64,000 nucleotides of DNA from Oscillospiraceae bacterium (GTDB lineage Bacteria; Bacillota; Clostridia; Oscillospirales; Acutalibacteraceae). Position numbers and translations under genes: made by a program. The DNA lies in contig DOQR01000005.1 in NCBI GenBank assembly GCA_003514385.1, positions 1-64,000 on the forward strand. The letters run 5' to 3'. Below, piece after piece: positions 51,704 through 59,501 of this stretch; position 1 is the first letter of the stretch; every line of letters starts with the position of its first letter. The notes under the pieces were generated by a model. The model did no database searches. It was not told where the DNA came from and saw only the letters and a program-made list of their open reading frames with translations.

Positions 51704-53128
51704 TCAGTTTTTGCTTTTGGTTATCGGCTTTCGCAGCAGAAGCGAGGTCAGCGCCCTGCCGTTAAACGGAATGAGGGGATAGAGATAGCAGCGCCCGCTG
51801 ACGGTCTTATTGAACGAGATCAACAGAGCGGTTATCACAAGCCCCGCAATGAAGCCCCAGAGGTTGAATATAGCAGTCAGTATCAGTATCATCATGCGGC
51901 AGAGTTTGAACGCATACCCGAGCTCATAGCTCGGCTGGGCGAAGTTCGTTATCGCGACGAACGCCATATAGAGCACGACCTCCGCCGTGAACCATTTTGC
52001 GGCTATGGCAAATTCTCCGAGTACGAGCGCGCCGATGACGCTGAACGAGTTGCTCAGCGCGTTCGGAGTGTTGAGCGACGCCAGTTTCAGCGCGTCTATA
52101 ACTATCTCGATTATCAGCAGCTGCATTATGACGGGCACGCTCGTCGGGTGCTCTATCTTTATGAAGTCGAGCCACGGCGGGATATATTCTGGATTTTGAA
52201 TCAGCAGAAACCACACGGGCGTTAAAAGCAGAGCGAGCAGGAAAACTATCATTCTGACTATTCGAAGATAGCTTCCGATAAGGCTCGGAAAATAGAAATC
52301 GTTCGTGTCCTGTAAAAAGTCGAACACGCCCGTCGGGATTATCATAACGGAGGGCGAGGTATCCGTGATTATCAGCAGACTGCCCTCGTATATGCTCGCC
52401 GCCGCGCTGTCCGGGCGCTCGGTGTAACGCACCTTCGGAAAGGGGTTGAATCTCTGCTTCGGTATAAGACATTCCGCAAGGCTCTCGTGCCCCATGGTCA
52501 AAGCGTTTATGTCTATGGAATTCAGCTTTTTCTTTATCCTTTCGACTTCCTTGGGGTCGGCCGTGCCCTCAAGATAACAGAGCACAATATCTGTTTTCGA
52601 CCTCGTTCCCACTTGCGTCAAATACATCGTGAGCTTCGTGTCCCTGACTCTGCGGCGTATGAGCGCGGTGTTGAATATCAGCGTCTCGACAAAGCCGTCG
52701 TGCGAGCCTCGAAGCACTTTGTCGTTTTCAGGCTCGTCCACGCTTCGCGCAGGATAGGTTCGCACGTCTATAATTATAGCTTCTTTGAATCCGTCAACTA
52801 TCATGCCCAATGCGCCCGAGAAGAGAAAAGTCTCGAACCTGTCGAAGTCGTTTACGACCTCGGTCTCGACATAGGGCACGAACGCGTCGGCAAATTCGCG
52901 CGTTGTGCCGACAGTTTTGAGCTTCTTCTCATCCGCATTCATCATGAAGCTCATGATTTTTTCCATCAGCCCGTCTTTTATAAATCCGTCGATGAACCAC
53001 AGCATGGCGCGGTGGCTGCCGATCATTATCTGACGGCTGACGAGGTCAAAGCTCTCGCTCACGCGCAGCCGCAGATTGAGCGAAGCAATGTCGGCTTCGT
53101 AGTTCCCCGAAAAAGTCTGCTTTTCCAT
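51704..53128 (-). CDS. GerA/SpoVAF-family spore germination protein
   Basis: 474 residues: a cytosolic N-terminal region of about 250 residues (GSHRAMLWFIDGFIKDGLME, VETLIFNTALIRRRVRD) and about five membrane segments with VLFLLALLLTP-type helices. This is the plan of GerAA and SpoVAF. SpoVAF is the better guess because no gerB or gerC gene adjoins and the N-terminus is short. It acts in the inner spore membrane during germination, where it helps GerA receptors and the SpoVA channel. The gene shows that the organism makes spores or recently did. Confidence 0.85.
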   Translation of the reverse strand: MEKQTFSGNYEADIASLNLRLRVSESFDLVSRQIMIGSHRAMLWFIDGFIKDGLMEKIMSFMMNADEKKLKTVGTTREFADAFVPYVETEVVNDFDRFETFLFSGALGMIVDGFKEAIIIDVRTYPARSVDEPENDKVLRGSHDGFVETLIFNTALIRRRVRDTKLTMYLTQVGTRSKTDIVLCYLEGTADPKEVERIKKKLNSIDINALTMGHESLAECLIPKQRFNPFPKVRYTERPDSAAASIYEGSLLIITDTSPSVMIIPTGVFDFLQDTNDFYFPSLIGSYLRIVRMIVFLLALLLTPVWFLLIQNPEYIPPWLDFIKIEHPTSVPVIMQLLIIEIVIDALKLASLNTPNALSNSFSVIGALVLGEFAIAAKWFTAEVVLYMAFVAITNFAQPSYELGYAFKLCRMMILILTAIFNLWGFIAGLVITALLISFNKTVSGRCYLYPLIPFNGRALTSLLLRKPITKSKN

Positions 53129-53155
53129 ATGAATATCCCGCCCTTAAAAAGAAAA

Positions 53156-53192
53156 GATGATATACGGCAATTGTTTCACGCCGTATATCATC
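53156..53192 (-). terminator. Terminator with perfect 13-bp stem
   Basis: GATGATATACGGC (53156-53168) pairs with GCCGTATATCATC (53180-53192). Read in reverse it is followed by TTTTCTTTTT. It ends the 55.4-53.2 kb unit before the germination gene. Confidence 0.9.
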
Positions 53193-53208
53193 TCCGTTTT
53201 TGTCGGGA

Positions 53209-54564
53209 TTATACGTTGTAATAATAGTATTCCGCTATCGCATACCAGAGCAGCGGACCGACAACGCCGTTCGGGGTCAGCCCGAAATATCGCCGAGCCG
53301 CCTTGACCGCCGCCTCCGTCTGAGGGCCAAAAATGCCGTCCGCCGCAACATACGGCACGCTCTCGACGCCGCGCGAGAGAACCTGGAGATATTCCTGAAG
53401 ATTTCTCACTGCACTGCCCGTGCTACCGCGGAGCAGATTGTAGCCGGGATATGCAAAACGCGCATATTGATCATAGATTGAAAATTCGCCGGGGAAGGTT
53501 CGCAGGATATCATTATATACAGCCTGCAGCTTGTTCCATGTGTCGCGCCCGACTATGCCGTCCGGCGCAAGGCCGTACTGCCGCTGAAACTGCACAACGC
53601 TGTTGTAGGTGCCCTGGCCGAAAATGCCGTCCACGGCCGGGGGCTGGATGTTGTTTGTGAAGTTGCCGATAAAGTTCAAGAAATACTGAATCGTGCTCAC
53701 ATCCTGCCCTCTGTCGCCGCGTTTTATGACAGTCTTGAACTGCCGCTCGACGTCGGTCAGCCTCAAGCCCTCGCTGTATAGCTCGCCGAGTCTTAGTATT
53801 CCGGCATAGAGCTGCTTTATTTTATACCATGTCGCCTTGCCGACGATGCCGTCAACGGTGAGGTTGAATAGGCTCTGGAACTTTCTGATCGATTCGCGCG
53901 TCGCCGTGTCGAATATTCCGTTGGGGGAGGGAATGCGCGGAATGGCGGGATAGTTTCGCGCGATGCGGTTGAGCTGGCGCTGGATTATCCTGACATCCTC
54001 CGATATGTCTCCGAGGCGCAGAGCCCTGCCGGGATATGATTCGCGGATATTCTTGACGGGCGCCGTCTTTATATTGACGTCGTTCCCGTAGTAATATTGA
54101 AGTATGCGGTATGGCGTATAGCCCTGATTCGCGAGCGTGACCGTGCCCCACTGCGAGAGCCCGTCGCAGGTGACCTCGCGCCCGGAGCAGTACTGTGTGA
54201 AATAGGGCTGAACCTGGTCGCCCTTTGTAACATAGTTGTTGAAAAGCTCGTCGACTATCTTCGCGACGTTTGAAAACACGCTGCGCCCCTCAATATATGC
54301 CTGGTCGTATGCGGTCGAGTTGGTGATGTCGAAGTCGTAGCCGCGGCTGCGGTAGTGCTCTGTATATATGCGGTTGAGCGCGAACGACGCCTGTGCATAT
54401 ATGTTGGCGCGTATCGCGTTGTCCGGCCATGTCGGATATATCTCGCTCGATGCGACATTTTTGAGATAATCCGTAAACGGCACAGTGACATTCCTCGCCG
54501 CCGCATTCGGTCTGCCGAGGTGGACTGTTATTGTCTGGGGGATAACGGGAGTATCTGCTGCCAT
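53209..54564 (-). CDS. SpoIID-like/peptidoglycan-binding spore protein
   Basis: 451 residues. The first 140 resemble the SpoIID/LytB domain (VPFTDYLKNVASSEIYPTW, RANIYAQASFALNRIY). At least three PG_binding_1 domains follow (RIIQRQLNRIA...NGIFDTATRESIRKFQ; VDGIFGQGTYNSVVQFQRQYG; DGIFGPQTEAAVKAA). There is no signal peptide, as expected for a protein made inside the mother cell and placed in the spore coat or cortex. It probably binds or processes cortex peptidoglycan. It begins 11 bases after the next gene's stop. Confidence 0.78.
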   Translation of the reverse strand: MAADTPVIPQTITVHLGRPNAAARNVTVPFTDYLKNVASSEIYPTWPDNAIRANIYAQASFALNRIYTEHYRSRGYDFDITNSTAYDQAYIEGRSVFSNVAKIVDELFNNYVTKGDQVQPYFTQYCSGREVTCDGLSQWGTVTLANQGYTPYRILQYYYGNDVNIKTAPVKNIRESYPGRALRLGDISEDVRIIQRQLNRIARNYPAIPRIPSPNGIFDTATRESIRKFQSLFNLTVDGIVGKATWYKIKQLYAGILRLGELYSEGLRLTDVERQFKTVIKRGDRGQDVSTIQYFLNFIGNFTNNIQPPAVDGIFGQGTYNSVVQFQRQYGLAPDGIVGRDTWNKLQAVYNDILRTFPGEFSIYDQYARFAYPGYNLLRGSTGSAVRNLQEYLQVLSRGVESVPYVAADGIFGPQTEAAVKAARRYFGLTPNGVVGPLLWYAIAEYYYYNV

Positions 54565-54575
54565 AGTATCACTCC

Positions 54576-55445
54576 TCAGACCGATTCGTTTATCACGTTC
54601 GGATTCTGCTCGCCGCTGACCGTCGGCAGCATTTCGACCGACTGTATTGAAACGGTGGAGTCAAAGATCGGAACGTTTTCAAGATATGTGCTGATGAATC
54701 CCGGGTGGCTGACGAATATATCGTATGTCGCATACGGCGCGAGCCCGCACGAGCCCTGCTCTGTCTCCGACAGGGATTTGTCGGGAGCGGGCAGCTGGAG
54801 ATTGTCGAGTATGCCGCTCGAATCGGTGTGCGAATCATATATATAATATTTTTCGCCGTCTATCTCTTTGTATACTATCACTCGGCTGTTGCCGACGGGA
54901 TAGAGCCCGTTCGAGCTGTAGGTCTCAACGCGCAGGATGCCGCGCTTGTTGCACTCGCCCTTGAATTCGTCGAACCTCTGCATCGCGGACTGGGTGTTCG
55001 TCAAGGTGAGATTTTTGTTTTTGAGCGTTTGCGGGTCGACGAATATCGTGCGCGGCTGGGGGATGTCTCCGCGCCCTGCCGCCTGCGTGCGCTCGGGTGT
55101 GAACTGGGATTTGTCCGTGTCCGCGCCGTCGTCAAACTGCATCTGACTCTCCCTCTGAGCGTTGGTCTGCCGCTGAATTGTAACTGTCGCCGCGGCGCTC
55201 ACCGCTTCGTTTTCCTCCGCCTTTGCCGAAACCGCCTTTGCGGGCTCTGCCGCCGGCGCGTTTACAGGCTCTGCATCTTCCTGCACTTGTGCCGAAACCT
55301 GTTCGGCTTGGCTTTCCTGCTGCGCCGATGCGGGCTCAGGTTCCGCCTTTTCCTGCGCGGATACCGGTGCCGTGTTGCGCTTTTCAAATTCGAGCAGTTC
55401 TCTCTTGTATCGCTCCATGAGCGAGACTATATCTTCGTTGTTCAT
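54576..55445 (-). CDS. Spore-associated protein with SleC-pro-like C-terminal domain
   Basis: 289 residues. Residues 15-105 are low-complexity, Ala/Glu/Gln/Pro-rich. From about 140, the beta-rich domain (GILRVETYSSNGLYPVGNSRV, SSGILDNLQLPAPDKSL, PYATYDIFVSHPGFIST) resembles the N-terminal pro-region of the clostridial cortex-lytic enzyme SleC, from memory. Together with the downstream SpoIID/PG-binding protein it looks like a SleC-type protein split in two, but no lytic domain of SleC itself is seen. GGAGGCC precedes the ATG. Confidence 0.55.
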   Translation of the reverse strand: MNNEDIVSLMERYKRELLEFEKRNTAPVSAQEKAEPEPASAQQESQAEQVSAQVQEDAEPVNAPAAEPAKAVSAKAEENEAVSAAATVTIQRQTNAQRESQMQFDDGADTDKSQFTPERTQAAGRGDIPQPRTIFVDPQTLKNKNLTLTNTQSAMQRFDEFKGECNKRGILRVETYSSNGLYPVGNSRVIVYKEIDGEKYYIYDSHTDSSGILDNLQLPAPDKSLSETEQGSCGLAPYATYDIFVSHPGFISTYLENVPIFDSTVSIQSVEMLPTVSGEQNPNVINESV

Positions 55446-55663
55446 AAAAGGCCTCCGTTGGGTAAAATTTGCAGGGCGTCCGTTTTGCGGGCGCGCAAAG
55501 ACATCCCATATTTAATATATTGTCTATTCGCCTTTTTGGTCACACAGGCACTCTTCGCGGCATACCATTTAGCAAGCGGACGGCGAATTTTGTGAATTTT
55601 GTCGGATTTTGCGTCCATAACCTACAAGAAAACTGGTTCTTGAAACAAAAGTGAAAAAATGTG
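55446..55663. other. Spacer between divergent units, no gene seen
   Basis: No ribosome-binding site with a plausible frame is visible. It should contain the promoter of the reverse-strand spore genes; I looked for sigma-E/G/K-type boxes and found none that is convincing. Confidence 0.5.
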
Positions 55664-55692
55664 TTGACAACAAAAGCACAGAGTGTTACAAT
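55664..55692 (+). promoter_or_regulatory. Sigma-A promoter of the T-box/trp transporter operon
   Basis: TTGACA (55664-55669), 17 bp, TACAAT (55687-55692) with TG at 55684-55685 (extended -10). Confidence 0.85.
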
Positions 55693-55701
55693 TCAGTAAA
55701 C

Positions 55702-55975
55702 CGTTGAAGAAGGGTAAGTAAGATTTCTCCCTCATCTCGAAGAGAGCCGCAGGCGGTGGGATTGCGGCAGAATGAAAGAAACCTGAATGGACTTCTAAGG
55801 GCAATCGGAACAAAGGTTATCCTTTAAGTATGTGCGCCGGAGCAGGACTCTCCGTGAAGAAAAGTCAGCGTATGTCAGTACGCGCTAAGCGGACGCAAAA
55901 GCGTCAAGCCGGGTGGCACCGCAGGATGATAATATCTCCTGTCCCAGCATTATTGCAGGGACAGGAGTTTTTTTA
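55702..55975 (+). promoter_or_regulatory. T-box riboswitch with Trp (UGG) specifier
   Basis: All landmarks are present: Stem I closed by TTGAAGAAG/CTTCTAA, the AGAGA-box GAAGAGAG (55739-55746), specifier bulge GAA-TGG-AC with TGG at 55788-55790, the T-box core AGCCGGGTGGCACCGC (55907-55922), and a terminator at 55936-55975. Uncharged tRNA-Trp pairs with the specifier and the antiterminator, so transcription continues when tryptophan is short. The transporter genes downstream match this specificity. Confidence 0.93.
55936..55975 (+). terminator. T-box-controlled terminator
   Basis: CTCCTGTCCC pairs with GGGACAGGAG, followed by TTTTTTT. The 5' arm overlaps sequence needed for the antiterminator. 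Confidence 0.9.
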
Positions 55976-56010
55976 TTTCGGAGGAGATAGTTTTATTTCG
56001 GAGGAGATAG
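55971..56010 (+). repeat. Perfect 20-bp tandem duplication containing a Shine-Dalgarno
   Basis: TTTTATTTCGGAGGAGATAG occurs twice head to tail (55971-55990 and 55991-56010). Each copy holds GGAGGAG. The first copy begins inside the T-run of the terminator. Confidence 0.9.
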
Positions 56011-56012
56011 TT

Positions 56013-56054
56013 ATGTTTTTGTTGAGTAAACTTTGGCGCACGCCGCGCCTGTGA
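56013..56054 (+). CDS. Possible 13-residue leader peptide with one Trp codon
   Basis: ATG at 56013 follows GGAGGAG (56000-56006) by six bases and opens a 13-codon frame, MFLLSKLWRTPRL, ending TGA at 56054. Codon 8 is TGG. It lies between the T-box terminator and the binding-protein gene. It may be translated, given the excellent site, but there is no Trp run as in classical attenuation and no second terminator before the next gene. It may be a remnant of a gene start. Confidence 0.4.
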   Translation: MFLLSKLWRTPRL

Positions 56055-56114
56055 TATTTTCGATTCTTAGTTTAGCTCAAAAATTTTTATCAATTACCGA
56101 AAGGAAGAAATACA

Positions 56115-57155
56115 ATGAAAAAGATAATCGCACTTGTACTCGCACTTATGCTCACAGTTACCTGCTTCGCCGCCTGCGGCAAAAAGGACGGAGATACAAA
56201 GAAGAAATACACCGTCGGCATCTGCAACTATGTCGATGACGCCTCGCTCAATCAGATAGTCGATAACATCAAAAAGCAGCTCGCTTCCGTCGCCGCCGAA
56301 AAGGGCGTCGAGATCGAAGTCAAATATGATAACTGCAACGGCGACTCTGTTGTTATGAACCAGATAATCTCGAACTTCATCGTTGACAAGGTCGATCTTA
56401 TGGTCGGCGTCGCGACCCCGGTCGCAATCGCAATGCAGGCGGCAGTCGAGACCGAGAACAGCGATATCCCGGTAGTGTTCTCCGCAGTCAGCGATCCTAT
56501 CGGCGCAAAGCTCGTTGATTCCCTTGACGCACCCGGCGGTCAGATTACCGGAACCTCCGACTATCTCAACACCAACGCCATAATGGACCTTATTCTTCTC
56601 AAGGACCCTGATATAAAGAAGGTCGGTCTGCTCTACGATGTCGGTCAGGATTCCTCGACTAAGCCGATAGCCGACGCGAAGGCGTATCTCCAGTCCAAGG
56701 GTGTTGAAGTTATCGAGCGCACCGGCACCACCGTTGACGAAGTCACCCTCGCCGCAAAGGCACTTGTTTCCGACGGCGTTCAGGCGGTGTTCACTCCCAC
56801 CGACAACACGATAATGAAGTCCGAGCTCTCCATATATGAGATATTCGCGGACGCAAAGATTCCGCAGTATGCGGGCGCCGATTCCTTCGCGCTCAACGGC
56901 GCGTTCCTCGGCTACGGCGTTGACTATATAAAGCTCGGCGTTGAGACCGCAAATATGATAATCGATATCATGATAAACGGCAAAGACCCCGCAACCACCC
57001 CCGTTCTCATGTTCGATAACGGCACCGCAACAATAAACACCGAAATCTGCGCAAAGCTCGGCTATAACTTCGACGAAGTCTCGAAGCTCTTCGCTCCCAA
57101 GTGCACCGAGGTTAAGAACATTGTTACCGCAGAGAGCTTCGACGAAGCAAAATAA
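56115..57155 (+). CDS. trpX: Tryptophan ABC transporter substrate-binding lipoprotein (TrpX-like)
   Basis: 346 residues. Lipobox FAAC with anchor C21, then a two-lobed binding protein of the ABC_sub_bind (DUF534) family: KYTVGICNYVDDASLNQIV, DLMVGVATPVAIAMQAA, PVVFSAVSDPIGAKLVD. Such proteins under Trp T-boxes are the predicted tryptophan receptors of the TrpXYZ importer. The UGG specifier upstream supports this assignment. A GC hairpin lies between this gene and the permease gene. AAGGAAG precedes the ATG. Confidence 0.88.
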   Translation: MKKIIALVLALMLTVTCFAACGKKDGDTKKKYTVGICNYVDDASLNQIVDNIKKQLASVAAEKGVEIEVKYDNCNGDSVVMNQIISNFIVDKVDLMVGVATPVAIAMQAAVETENSDIPVVFSAVSDPIGAKLVDSLDAPGGQITGTSDYLNTNAIMDLILLKDPDIKKVGLLYDVGQDSSTKPIADAKAYLQSKGVEVIERTGTTVDEVTLAAKALVSDGVQAVFTPTDNTIMKSELSIYEIFADAKIPQYAGADSFALNGAFLGYGVDYIKLGVETANMIIDIMINGKDPATTPVLMFDNGTATINTEICAKLGYNFDEVSKLFAPKCTEVKNIVTAESFDEAK

Positions 57156-57163
57156 AGCCCGAA

Positions 57164-57195
57164 AGCCCCCGGGGAGTCTTTCTCCGGGCGGCTCA
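57164..57195 (+). other. Hairpin between trpX and trpY
   Basis: GCCCCCGGGGAG and CTCCGGGCGGC form a GC-rich stem-loop without a T-run. Such hairpins often stabilise the upstream binding-protein message and raise its dose over the permease. Confidence 0.45.
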
Positions 57196-57219
57196 ATAAA
57201 GCAGGAAAGAGGAAACACA

Positions 57220-58158
57220 ATGTCTTTGGATTCGATATTTTCACTCGGCCAGTCGGCGCTCGAGCTGGGACTTATAACCTCGCTCACGGTGCTTGCACTG
57301 TTCCTGAGCTATTCGATGCTCAATGTCTGCGATCTTTCGACCGACGGCTGCTTTACGCTCGGCGCAACGGTCGGCGCGGTGGTCGCGATAGCGGGTCATC
57401 CGTATCTGTCGATAGCCGCGGCAATGGCGGCGGGAATAGCCTCTGGCTTCATAACGGCGATACTCCAGACGAAAATGGGCATCAACAGCCTACTTGCCGG
57501 AATAATCGTAAACACGGGGCTCTATTCAATAAATATCGCAGTCATGAGCGGCTCGTCGATACTCAATATGAATAAAACGGACACTGTGTTCACCAAAATG
57601 GCGGCGCTCGTCAAGGGTACTCCCGTGGCGAGACAGTCAAAGCTCTTCGTGGCGGTAATCGCCGTCGCGGCGGTTGCTGTTATACTCGGACTTTTCCTGA
57701 AAACCCGCCTCGGACTCGCGATAAGAGCGACTGGCGACAACCCCGATATGGTTCGCTCCTCGTCCGTCAATCCGGCGTTTACTACAATAATCGGACTCTG
57801 CGTCGCGAACTCGTTTACCGCGCTGTCGGGCTGCCTACTCGCCCAGTCGCAGAGATCGGTCAACATCGATATCGGAACCGGAATGGTGACCATTGCCCTC
57901 GCGTCCCTGCTTATCGGCGGCGTGTTCCTCGGCAGAAAGAAGATGCCGCTGAGGATATTCGGCATGGTGCTCGGCGCGTTCATATTCAGACTCATTTATA
58001 CAATCGCCCTGCGCTTTGATATGCCGGCGTTCATGCTCAAATTTGTCTCGTCCGTTATAGTTATCGCGGCGATAGCAACACCCTATTTCAAAAAACAGCT
58101 CCCGCTTTTAAAGCGCAGAATTCAGACCCGTTCGGGGAGGAGGAAAGCAGATGCTTGA
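57220..58158 (+). CDS. trpY: Tryptophan ABC transporter permease (TrpY-like)
   Basis: 312 residues and about eight membrane segments in the branched-chain-amino-acid permease fold (FLSYSMLNVCDLSTDGCFTL, AIRATGDNPDMVRSSSVNP). The latter is the loop that couples to the ATPase. The frame is open further upstream across trpX, but the ATG at 57220 follows AAAGAGG. It overlaps the ATPase gene by eight bases. Regulated by the T-box through the shared message. Confidence 0.88.
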   Translation: MSLDSIFSLGQSALELGLITSLTVLALFLSYSMLNVCDLSTDGCFTLGATVGAVVAIAGHPYLSIAAAMAAGIASGFITAILQTKMGINSLLAGIIVNTGLYSINIAVMSGSSILNMNKTDTVFTKMAALVKGTPVARQSKLFVAVIAVAAVAVILGLFLKTRLGLAIRATGDNPDMVRSSSVNPAFTTIIGLCVANSFTALSGCLLAQSQRSVNIDIGTGMVTIALASLLIGGVFLGRKKMPLRIFGMVLGAFIFRLIYTIALRFDMPAFMLKFVSSVIVIAAIATPYFKKQLPLLKRRIQTRSGRRKADA

Positions 58159-58936
58159 AATATCACACATCTCGAAAACTTTCAATCCCGGCACGGCGAA
58201 TGCCAAAAAGGCGATAGACGATCTTTCCCTGAGCGTCGCCGAGGGTGATTTTATAACGGTCATCGGCGCGAACGGCGCGGGCAAATCAACACTTTTCAAT
58301 GCCATCGCCGGCAGCTTTATAACCGATTCCGGCAGCATCTCGCTCGACGGAAAAGATATTACTCTCATGCCCGAGCATAAGCGCGCCAAGAGCATCGGCA
58401 GACTTTTTCAGGATCCGATGCGCGGCACCGCGCCCGGCATGACGATAGAAGAAAATTTAGCTCTTGCCGCAGGTCACGGCGGCTGGCTGAGCCGCGTATC
58501 GAAGAGCGACAAGAAACTCTTCAGAGATAAGCTCGCCCTGCTTGAAATGGGACTTGAGGACAGAATGAGCCAGCCGGTCGGTCTGCTCTCCGGCGGTCAG
58601 AGACAGGCTCTGACGCTCATGATGGCAACTTTCAATCCGCCGAAGCTTCTGCTTCTCGATGAGCACACAGCGGCGCTCGACCCCGCAACGGCGGAAAAAG
58701 TTCTCGCGCTCACAAAGAGTATTGTCAGTGAGAATAATCTCACCTGCCTTATGATAACGCACAATATGCAGTCGGCTCTCGAACTCGGGAACCGCACGAT
58801 AATGATGCACGGCGGAAACATAATTTTCGACGCCGAAGGGGAGGAGAGGTCAAAGCTCACTGTTCAGGATCTGCTTGGCAAGTTCAAAGAGAACGCGGGC
58901 AAAGAGCTCGATAACGACCGTATGCTTCTTGTGTAA
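58151..58936 (+). CDS. trpZ: Tryptophan ABC transporter ATP-binding protein (TrpZ-like)
   Basis: 261 residues. Walker A GANGAGKST near residue 39, Q-loop FQDPMRG, signature LSGGQRQ and Walker B LLLLDEHTAALDP are all intact. It powers import of the amino acid bound by the TrpX-like protein. Last gene of the T-box operon; a terminator follows within 15 bases. Confidence 0.9.
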   Translation: MLEISHISKTFNPGTANAKKAIDDLSLSVAEGDFITVIGANGAGKSTLFNAIAGSFITDSGSISLDGKDITLMPEHKRAKSIGRLFQDPMRGTAPGMTIEENLALAAGHGGWLSRVSKSDKKLFRDKLALLEMGLEDRMSQPVGLLSGGQRQALTLMMATFNPPKLLLLDEHTAALDPATAEKVLALTKSIVSENNLTCLMITHNMQSALELGNRTIMMHGGNIIFDAEGEERSKLTVQDLLGKFKENAGKELDNDRMLLV

Positions 58937-58949
58937 TAAAATAAAAATC

Positions 58950-58981
58950 GACCCGTCCGGTTATCCGGACGGATCTTTTTG
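58950..58981 (+). terminator. Rho-independent terminator of the trp transporter operon
   Basis: CCGTCCGG pairs with CCGGACGG across TTAT, followed by ATCTTTTTG. Confidence 0.85.
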
Positions 58982-58989
58982 TCGGAATA

Positions 58990-59023
58990 TAATAAAACTC
59001 CCGAACGCATAGCATCCGGGAGT
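58990..59023 (-). terminator. Terminator of tRNA-Gly
   Basis: ACTCCCG (58997-59003) pairs with CGGGAGT (59017-59023). Read in reverse it continues TTTTATTATAT. Confidence 0.75.
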
Positions 59024-59024
59024 G

Positions 59025-59098
59025 TGGAGCAGGTGAGGGGAATCGAACCCCCGTGTTCAGCTTGGGAAGCTGACATTCTGCCATTGAACTACACCTGC
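59025..59098 (-). tRNA. tRNA-Gly, anticodon TCC
   Basis: A complete 74-nt cloverleaf on the reverse strand: acceptor GCAGGTG/CACCTGC, T discriminator, encoded CCA, T-arm GGGGGTTCGATTCCCC, and anticodon loop CTTCCCA with TCC, which reads GGA and GGG. Confidence 0.96.
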
Positions 59099-59109
59099 AT
59101 TGCCTTGAT

Positions 59110-59138
59110 ATAATAGCACAGTGTGTATGAAAAATCAA
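59110..59138 (-). promoter_or_regulatory. Sigma-A promoter of tRNA-Gly
   Basis: Read in reverse: TTGATT (59138-59133), 17 bp, TATTAT (59115-59110), 11 bases before the tRNA. Confidence 0.75.
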
Positions 59139-59242
59139 TATCTGCATAAAATAAAATCCCGTTGTGCCTACCGCTTTTCCGCCGCTTCATCAAAGCTAAA
59201 ATAAAAAACTTTCATCCCATGCGAAAAATTTTTGAAAAAAGG

Positions 59243-59271
59243 TTGACAGAGGGACTGAGAGTGTGTATAAT
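59243..59271 (+). promoter_or_regulatory. Consensus sigma-A promoter of tRNA-Gln
   Basis: TTGACA (59243-59248), 17 bp, TATAAT (59266-59271): a perfect consensus promoter, about 42 bases before the tRNA. Confidence 0.9.
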
Positions 59272-59313
59272 ATTGACTCGCAGGTGAGAGAAAACCTGTT
59301 CGGAGTTTGATAT

Positions 59314-59387
59314 TGGGGAATTGTGTAACGGTAGCACGACAGACTCTGACTCTGTTTGTTGGGGTTCGAATCCCTATTCCCCAGCCA
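59314..59387 (+). tRNA. tRNA-Gln, anticodon CTG
   Basis: A complete 74-nt cloverleaf: acceptor TGGGGAA/TTCCCCA, G discriminator, encoded CCA, D-arm with AACGGTAGCA, anticodon stem ACAGA/TCTGT with loop CTCTGAC (anticodon CTG, reads CAG), and T-arm GGGGTTCGAATCCC. Confidence 0.96.
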
Positions 59388-59390
59388 GAA

Positions 59391-59421
59391 AAAAGCACTT
59401 GCTTTAGCAAGTGCTTTTTTT
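59391..59421 (+). terminator. Rho-independent terminator of tRNA-Gln
   Basis: AGCACTTGC (59394-59402) pairs with GCAAGTGCT (59407-59415), loop TTTA, followed by seven T. Confidence 0.92.
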
Positions 59422-59501
59422 ATTAAGCCGGCTTATGCCCATGATGTATGGCGAGCGCTTTATAGCCCGAATCCAAAGAAGATTTCCCCGGAGGTGTCCT
59501 T

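Noticed and set aside
56013..56054. Classical trp leader-peptide attenuator
   Set aside because: Only one Trp codon and no alternative terminator after the frame. Control is explained by the T-box; the frame is kept only as a low-confidence candidate.
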